Below the pieces are notes generated by a model that searched no databases, was not told where the DNA came from, and saw only the letters and a list, made by a program, of their open reading frames with translations. A DNA stretch of 10,789 bases from Bacillota bacterium (GTDB lineage Bacteria > Bacillota > Clostridia > Peptostreptococcales > Acidaminobacteraceae): NCBI GenBank assembly GCA_030529205.1, contig JAUMXJ010000023.1:1-10789 (forward strand), in the 5' to 3' direction. The translations under genes were made by a program, and so were the position numbers. Of the stretch, positions 6,754 to 10,789 are shown piece after piece (the stretch's first letter is position 1; each line of letters opens with the position of its first letter).

Positions 6754-7873
6754 ATGGATTACGATATGATGATCAGACAGAGAGATGCATTTGCGCAGAG
6801 GCTCGCATCTCTGAAGGAGTCTCTTTGACCTTCATGGCAAGAAACTGAGCCTTTCCGAGCTGGAACTCAAGGTCAATGAGCCGGATTTTTGGAATGAGCC
6901 GGAAAAAGCGCGCGAGATCACCAAGCAGCAAAAATCGCTGATGGACATCGTGAATGCCTATCAGGACACGGAGAACCTCTGGGAGGATGTCAATACGGCG
7001 ATCGAACTCGCGGAAGAACTTGAGCGCACGGGCGAAAATGCCGTGGAGTACAAGGATGAAGCGGTTTCGCTGGCGCAGACGTTCTGCGATAAAATGCGTG
7101 CGCTGGAACTTCAGACCATGCTCACCGGCGAGTATGACCACGGCAGCGCCATATTGAGCATTCATGCCGGAATGGGCGGGCTCGACGCACAGGATTGGGC
7201 GAAGATTCTTCTTCGTATGTACAAGCGATGGGGGGACGACAAGGGCTATACCGTCAAGACATTGGATCTTCAGAACGATCCGGAGGCGGGAATCAAGTCC
7301 GCAACTCTCTCATTTCAGGGCGAGAATGCGTACGGATTCCTCCGCTCGGAAAAAGGCGTGCATCGTCTGGTGCGCATTTCTCCTTACAATACCTCGGGCA
7401 AGCGTATGACTTCGTTTGCGTCCGTGGACGTGATGCCGGAGCTCGACGACGATGTGAGCGTCGACATCTCCCCGAGCGATATCGAAATGCAGACATACCG
7501 TTCGACCGGAAGCGGCGGACAGCATGTCAATACAACGGATTCCGCGGTTCGTCTCATACATAAGCCGACCGGGGTCGTCGTCCAGTGTCAGAGCGAGCGC
7601 TCGCAAAAGATGAATCGTGAGACCGCGATGAAGATGCTCGTCGGCAAGCTCCTGGAAATCAAGATGGCGGAGCAGAAGGAGAAGATTTCGGAGATTGCGG
7701 GAGACTATTCGCAAAGTACCTGGGGCAGCCAGGTTCGTTCCTATGTCTTTCAGCCGTATACCATAGTCAAAGACCATAGAACCAATGCCGAAAACGGAGA
7801 TGTGCAGGCGGTCATCGACGGGGATCTCGATCTGTTTATCGAGGCCTATCTCCGCAGCGACGAGAATAAGTAG
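6754..7873 (+). CDS. prfB: Peptide chain release factor 2, read by +1 programmed frameshift
   Basis: RF2 normally ends translation at UAA and UGA. The gene is join(6754..6825, 6827..7873), giving 372 residues, close to the usual 365. A GGAG site ends six bases before ATG 6754. The 24-codon first part reaches CTT TGA, where a +1 shift leads into DLHGKKLSLSELELKVNEPDFW, the normal RF2 sequence. The peptidyl-transfer motif GGQ (254-256) is intact in STGSGGQHVNTTDSAVRL, so hydrolysis should work. The decoding elements are altered. The helix tip usually GGTE is GGLD (141-144), the usual SPF tripeptide is SPY (209-211), and the conserved HTS block is MTS, with Met218 in place of the His that sits between the stop-codon bases. 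The secA-prfB order is typical of Bacillota. Identity is certain; codon specificity is open. Confidence 0.96.
6815..6829 (+). promoter_or_regulatory. prfB +1 programmed frameshift site
   Basis: AGGAG (6815-6819), then three bases, then CTT TGA C (6823-6829). This matches the E. coli prfB layout: an internal Shine-Dalgarno-like sequence three bases before the slippery CTT, an in-frame TGA as codon 25, and a C after it that weakens termination. When RF2 is scarce the ribosome skips T6826 and continues at GAC, so RF2 controls its own synthesis. The protein alignment across the shift confirms it. Confidence 0.95.
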
Positions 7874-7891
7874 CGGGTGCACAAATCGCTG

Positions 7892-7945
7892 ACAGGTCGG
7901 GATGAAGGGAGTGAAATCTCTTACAGGTCGGCGTAGCGGGAGCGC
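7892..7945 (+). repeat. Imperfect 31-base-period direct repeat after prfB
   Basis: ACAGGTCGG occurs at 7892-7900 and again at 7923-7931. Each copy is followed at the same distance by GGGAG (7907-7911 and 7938-7942). The unit is about 25 bases with a period of 31. The region is non-coding, between prfB and the amidohydrolase gene, and shows no T-run terminator. The remainder of the 133-base gap holds AT-rich DNA and the ribosome binding site of the next gene. Confidence 0.6.
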
Positions 7946-8006
7946 ACCGGTTAGGTGAGGAATAAACAATCAAACAGTTATCAATAGAATCGGACAGGAG
8001 GGAAGT

Positions 8007-9164
8007 ATGCTTTTAATCAAAAACGCCAAAGTTTACACCATGGCGGGAAAGACGTCGGAAAACACCGATATCCTTATAGAAAAGGGAAAAATTAAGGAAG
8101 TGAAGAAGGGAATCGCCGCTAAGAAAGGGGTTGAGGTGATTGATGCCACCGACAAGCTGGTTTTTCCGGGTTTCATCGATGCGCATTGCCATGTCGGCAT
8201 GTGGGAAGAGGGAATGGGCTTTGAAGGAAGCGACGGAAACGAAACGACCGACCCTGTAACACCGCAACTCAGAGCGATTGACGCCATCAATCCGATGGAC
8301 GAGGGCTTTACCAATGCGCTTCGGGGCGGGGTGACCACCATTGCGACCGGACCGGGATCGGCAAATGTGGTCGGAGGTTACTTCTGCGTGATGAAGACGG
8401 CGGGGCATAGAATCGATGACATGGTCATCGATGCCGAGTACGCGATGAAGTGCGCGTTCGGTGAGAACCCGAAACGGGTATACAACGCGAAGGGGCAGAC
8501 TCCTTCCACGAGAATGGGAACCGCGTTCAAACTCAGGGAAATTCTCTTTAAGGCGCAGGAATATCAGAAGAAGTGTAAGGCGGCGAAGGGCGATGTCTCC
8601 AAAATGCCGGCGTTCGATATGAAGCTCGAGGCGCTTCTGCCGGTTCTGGAGAGAAAAATTCCTCTCAAGGCGCATGCGCACAGAGCGGACGATATTTTTA
8701 CATCCATTCGAATTGCAAAGGAATTCAATGTTCATCTGACTTTGGAGCATTGCACCGAAGGGCATCTGATTGCGGAGGACCTCGCAAAGGAAGGATATCC
8801 TGCGGTTGTGGGACCGAGCTTCGGAAATAAGTCCAAGATTGAGCTCAACCAAAAGAGTTTTGAAACGGTCGGAAAACTCGATGCCGCCGGAGTGAAGGTT
8901 GCGATTATGACGGACGCACCGGTGATTCCGATTGAAAATCTGGTCACGTGCGCCGCGTTGGCACATAAGGCGGGTATGAGTGAGGAAGCGGCTTTGAAGG
9001 CGATTACGATCAATGCTGCGGAGATTTTGAGGCAGGAAAAGCGTCTGGGCAGTATTGAAGTCGGCAAGGATGCGGATCTCGTCGTTTGGGATCGCCATCC
9101 GTTCGATTTGCAGGCGAGGGCGCTTTACACCATCGTCGACGGTGAAATCGTTCATCAGGAATAG
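8007..9164 (+). CDS. Imidazolonepropionase-like amidohydrolase
   Basis: A metal-dependent amidohydrolase of 385 residues, cytoplasmic. The N-terminal beta part holds the cyclic start LLIKNAKVYTM. The TIM-barrel metal site shows DAHCH (His60, His62), KAHAH (His223, His225), LEHCTEG (His248) and MTDAP (Asp303). The end GSIEVGKDADLVVWDRHPF closes the small beta domain, as in the imidazolonepropionase and related families. These enzymes open cyclic amides or remove amide bonds, but I cannot name the substrate. No histidine-degradation genes lie beside it, so hutI is not claimed. The start is firm: AGGAGGGA ends three bases before ATG 8007. It stands alone between prfB and tsaE, and its leader contains the 31-base-period repeat. 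It ends in TAG. Confidence 0.92.
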   Translation: MLLIKNAKVYTMAGKTSENTDILIEKGKIKEVKKGIAAKKGVEVIDATDKLVFPGFIDAHCHVGMWEEGMGFEGSDGNETTDPVTPQLRAIDAINPMDEGFTNALRGGVTTIATGPGSANVVGGYFCVMKTAGHRIDDMVIDAEYAMKCAFGENPKRVYNAKGQTPSTRMGTAFKLREILFKAQEYQKKCKAAKGDVSKMPAFDMKLEALLPVLERKIPLKAHAHRADDIFTSIRIAKEFNVHLTLEHCTEGHLIAEDLAKEGYPAVVGPSFGNKSKIELNQKSFETVGKLDAAGVKVAIMTDAPVIPIENLVTCAALAHKAGMSEEAALKAITINAAEILRQEKRLGSIEVGKDADLVVWDRHPFDLQARALYTIVDGEIVHQE

Positions 9165-9174
9165 ATGCGGAATC

Positions 9175-9209
9175 CCGGACGGGAACTGTGGAGACGGAGT
9201 GCCGTCCGG
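9175..9209 (+). repeat. Inverted repeat between the amidohydrolase gene and tsaE
   Basis: CCGGACGG (9175-9182) and CCGTCCGG (9202-9209) form a perfect 8-bp stem with a 19-base loop, 10 bases after the amidohydrolase stop. There is no T-run after it, so it is not a standard terminator. It may slow decay of the upstream mRNA or bind a protein; neither is shown. Confidence 0.5.
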
Positions 9210-9255
9210 CGGGAGAGCGTCGGTATGATTTATAAAATGAGTGTGGGGGTGGGAG

Positions 9256-9693
9256 ATGAGAGTCTTGAACAAAGATGTTTCGATATTGGCGCAAGCGATT
9301 GTGAATAGCGGCAAGCGGCTCATATGCCTGATGGGAGATCTCGGAGCCGGCAAGACCACTCTCACACAGTCCATTTGCGGGATTCTCGGTGTGGAGGATG
9401 ATGTGGTCAGCCCGACGTTCAGCATTATCAACGTCTACCGGATTCCGGAGAAGGCGGGCGGCGGTGATGTCTACCACATCGACCTTTATCGCATCGATGA
9501 TGTGTCGGAGCTGGATGAAATCGGATTTGACGATATTCTGTACTCGGATTCGCTCGTGATAGTGGAGTGGGCGGATCGCTATGCGCATCTCTTTCCGGAT
9601 GAGGCGTCCTGGATCAAGCTCGGAATAGAAGAAGACGGGACGCGGTATGCGATTTTGCCGGATGAGATCAAAATGTCGCATTTGAGTTCGTAG
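9256..9693 (+). CDS. tsaE: tRNA threonylcarbamoyladenosine biosynthesis ATPase TsaE
   Basis: TsaE is the ATPase that, with TsaB and TsaD, makes the t6A modification at position 37 of tRNAs reading ANN codons. This protein has 145 residues. It shows the Walker A GDLGAGKTT (27-35), the switch-like VSPTFSIINVY (51-61), HIDLYR (74-79) and VEWADR (103-108), all in the usual order and spacing. The frame extends upstream to GTG 9241, but ATG 9256 is preferred because the G-rich site GGGGGT ends five bases before it and homologues start near this point. It ends in TAG, whose last base touches the ATG at 9694, and the probable tsaB start at 9706 lies 12 bases on, so the genes form one operon. The order tsaE-tsaB-rimI is common in Bacillota. 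Confidence 0.96.
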   Translation: MRVLNKDVSILAQAIVNSGKRLICLMGDLGAGKTTLTQSICGILGVEDDVVSPTFSIINVYRIPEKAGGGDVYHIDLYRIDDVSELDEIGFDDILYSDSLVIVEWADRYAHLFPDEASWIKLGIEEDGTRYAILPDEIKMSHLSS

Positions 9694-9705
9694 ATGGAGG
9701 ATGGA

Positions 9706-10344
9706 TTGAAACGTTTGGTTTTTGATTGTAGCGGAGATATCGCAAGTGTAGCAGTGTTTCATCAGGAAGAATTGTTGGCGGAGCTTTCCGTTACGGGCAA
9801 AAAAAATCATGCATCAATTCTGCTTCCGACAATCGACGATTGTCTGAAGGAAGCGGATTTGTGTTTTGCCGACATCGATGAAGTCTATGTCTGCTCCGGA
9901 CCGGGTTCGTTTACGGGGGTGAAGGTCGGCTTGGCGACGGCGCTCGGCCTGGTTGCGCCAACGCGAAAAAAACTGTTTGTATTTCCTTATGCGGCGTTGA
10001 TTTTGTCGAAGGCGCTGATGATTTATCCGCGTCTGTTGGACGGTGTATCTTCCGATTTTACGGAGCATTCGGAGAACGGTGTTGTGGCTCTGGGAATGGA
10101 TGCCGGGAGAGGAGAAATGTACTGCACCTTAGTCGAGCCGAATGAAGACGGCGTCAGCGTGATCGGATCGAAGCTGATGAAAAAAGATGAAATCTCCGCT
10201 CCGTTCGTGTTTGAACATCTTCCTGCAAGATTGCTCATGGAAATGCCTGAAAGATATCGGTCGCTCTTCGTCTCGGAGGAACTTGAACCGCTGTATTTCA
10301 GAAAATCACAGGCGGAAGAGTCTTTGGATATGAGGAGGGATTAG
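9706..10344 (+). CDS. tsaB: tRNA threonylcarbamoyladenosine biosynthesis protein TsaB
   Basis: TsaB is the scaffold that pairs with TsaD to make t6A in tRNA. The protein has 212 residues from TTG 9706: MKRLVFDCSGDIASVAVF is the typical ASKHA-fold start, and SGPGSFTGVKVGLATALGL (64-82) is the family signature. ALGMDAGRGEMY (128-139) and the closing EPLYFRKSQAE (194-204) also fit. TTG 9706 is preferred over ATG 9694, because GGAGG (9696-9700) ends five bases before it and the family start (MK-L) aligns there. ATG 9694 would place that same GGAGG inside the coding region and has no good site of its own. It lies in the tsaE-tsaB-rimI operon, and the rimI ATG follows its TAG at once. Confidence 0.95.
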   Translation: MKRLVFDCSGDIASVAVFHQEELLAELSVTGKKNHASILLPTIDDCLKEADLCFADIDEVYVCSGPGSFTGVKVGLATALGLVAPTRKKLFVFPYAALILSKALMIYPRLLDGVSSDFTEHSENGVVALGMDAGRGEMYCTLVEPNEDGVSVIGSKLMKKDEISAPFVFEHLPARLLMEMPERYRSLFVSEELEPLYFRKSQAEESLDMRRD

Positions 10345-10789
10345 ATGAATGTAAATCTGGTTGTGCGGGATGCGCAGGAGCGCGACCTGGTCGAGATTGA
10401 AAAGATTGAAAATCTGAGTTTTACGGATCCCTGGACCCCCAATATGCTTCTGGCGGAGCTGAGAGATCCGAAGGCGTACTTTGTCGTCGCGGAAATCGAG
10501 GGTTTGGTCGTCGGATATTGCTGTGCGGAGAATATAGCCAAGGAATTCAATATCATGAATATCGCGGTCAATCCGGATTTCCGGAAGCACGGGATCGGGG
10601 GGATTCTGCTCGATCATTTGATCGATTTTGCAAAGCATTATAAATTGATCGGCATCACTTTGGAGGTGCGTGTTTCGAATGATGCCGCAAAAGCGCTCTA
10701 TCTCAGCAGAGGATTTCGAACCGAGGGCGTGAGGCGAGGGTATTATCGGGACGGAGAGGATGCGGACATTATGTGGCTGACATTCGAAC
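10345..10789 (+). CDS. rimI: Ribosomal protein S18 alanine N-acetyltransferase RimI (3' end outside window)
   Basis: RimI transfers an acetyl group from acetyl-CoA to the N-terminal alanine of ribosomal protein S18. The reading frame is open from ATG 10345 to the window edge, 148 codons, close to the family length of about 150. GNAT features are present: VNLVVRDAQERDL, the FTDPWTPNMLL block typical of RimI, the acetyl-CoA loop RKHGIGG in NIAVNPDFRKHGIGGILLDH, and EVRVSNDAAKALYLSRGF followed by YYRDGEDADIMWL, which holds the usual Glu and Tyr candidates. GAGGAGG (10332-10338) ends six bases before the ATG. The gene starts directly after the tsaB stop and is clearly in the same operon. The stop is probably only a few codons beyond the window. 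Confidence 0.94.
   Translation, partial: MNVNLVVRDAQERDLVEIEKIENLSFTDPWTPNMLLAELRDPKAYFVVAEIEGLVVGYCCAENIAKEFNIMNIAVNPDFRKHGIGGILLDHLIDFAKHYKLIGITLEVRVSNDAAKALYLSRGFRTEGVRRGYYRDGEDADIMWLTFE

Noticed and set aside
6754..6828. prfB as a pseudogene because of the TGA at 6826
   Set aside because: The context is the classical RF2 +1 frameshift signal and the protein continues normally in the shifted frame.
9175..9240. The 8-bp inverted repeat as a rho-independent terminator
   Set aside because: The stem is followed by GC-rich sequence without a T-run, and the loop is 19 bases.
9241..9255. GTG 9241 as the tsaE start
   Set aside because: It would place the G-rich ribosome binding site inside the coding region; ATG 9256 fits both spacing and family start.
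8013..9431. A 472-codon minus-strand open frame opposite the amidohydrolase gene
   Set aside because: It covers a gene with a complete metal site and a strong ribosome binding site, runs into tsaE, and shows no protein-like domain.
799..10789. UGA reassigned to an amino acid
   Set aside because: Trp is encoded by TGG throughout secA, no conserved protein contains an internal TGA, and the prfB frameshift signal still uses TGA as a stop.

Overview
This window looks like core chromosome of a moderately GC-rich Bacillota (Firmicutes) bacterium, probably of the Clostridia. The evidence is the secA-prfB gene order, a DUF5317-type membrane protein, strong purine-rich ribosome binding sites, TTG starts, a rho-independent terminator, and the tsaE-tsaB-rimI cluster. 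I see no mobile element, CRISPR array or RNA gene. The species cannot be named from sequence alone.

Layout. Positions 1-761 (minus strand) hold a 3'-truncated alpha/beta hydrolase. It is transcribed divergently from a plus-strand pair: a signal-less GH73-type glucosaminidase (799-1443) and an RlmH-like rRNA methyltransferase that lacks the family's C-terminal tail (1459-1869), closed by a clear terminator (1880-1910). Next come an XRE/HTH regulator (2051-2410), a 53-residue zinc-ribbon protein (2452-2613), and a second RlmH-like protein (2753-3151). This second copy keeps the RlmH tail but has lost the cofactor loops. A DUF5317 membrane protein (3388-3984) overlaps secA (3984-6710) and is followed by prfB (6754-7873), which is read through a classical +1 programmed frameshift. 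Then come an imidazolonepropionase-like amidohydrolase (8007-9164), tsaE (9256-9693), tsaB (9706-10344) and rimI (from 10345, cut by the window edge). The last three belong to the tRNA t6A and ribosomal-protein acetylation cluster; tsaD would be expected just beyond the edge.

Two points stand out. (1) The two RlmH-like genes are degenerate in complementary ways: one keeps the SAM-binding loops and lacks the tail, the other keeps the YRAF...YHK tail and lacks the loops. This suggests an obligate heterodimer in place of the usual homodimer. (2) RF2, encoded by prfB, differs from the usual consensus at all three stop-codon-reading elements (GGTE to GGLD, SPF to SPY, HTS to MTS). None of the 11 complete genes ends in TGA (8 TAG, 3 TAA). 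Together these suggest a lineage with altered or weakened UGA termination.

Three starts (761 minus, 799 plus, 2753 plus) lie exactly six bases after a perfect TATAAT box, which suggests leaderless mRNAs. Several intergenic gaps hold short degenerate direct repeats.
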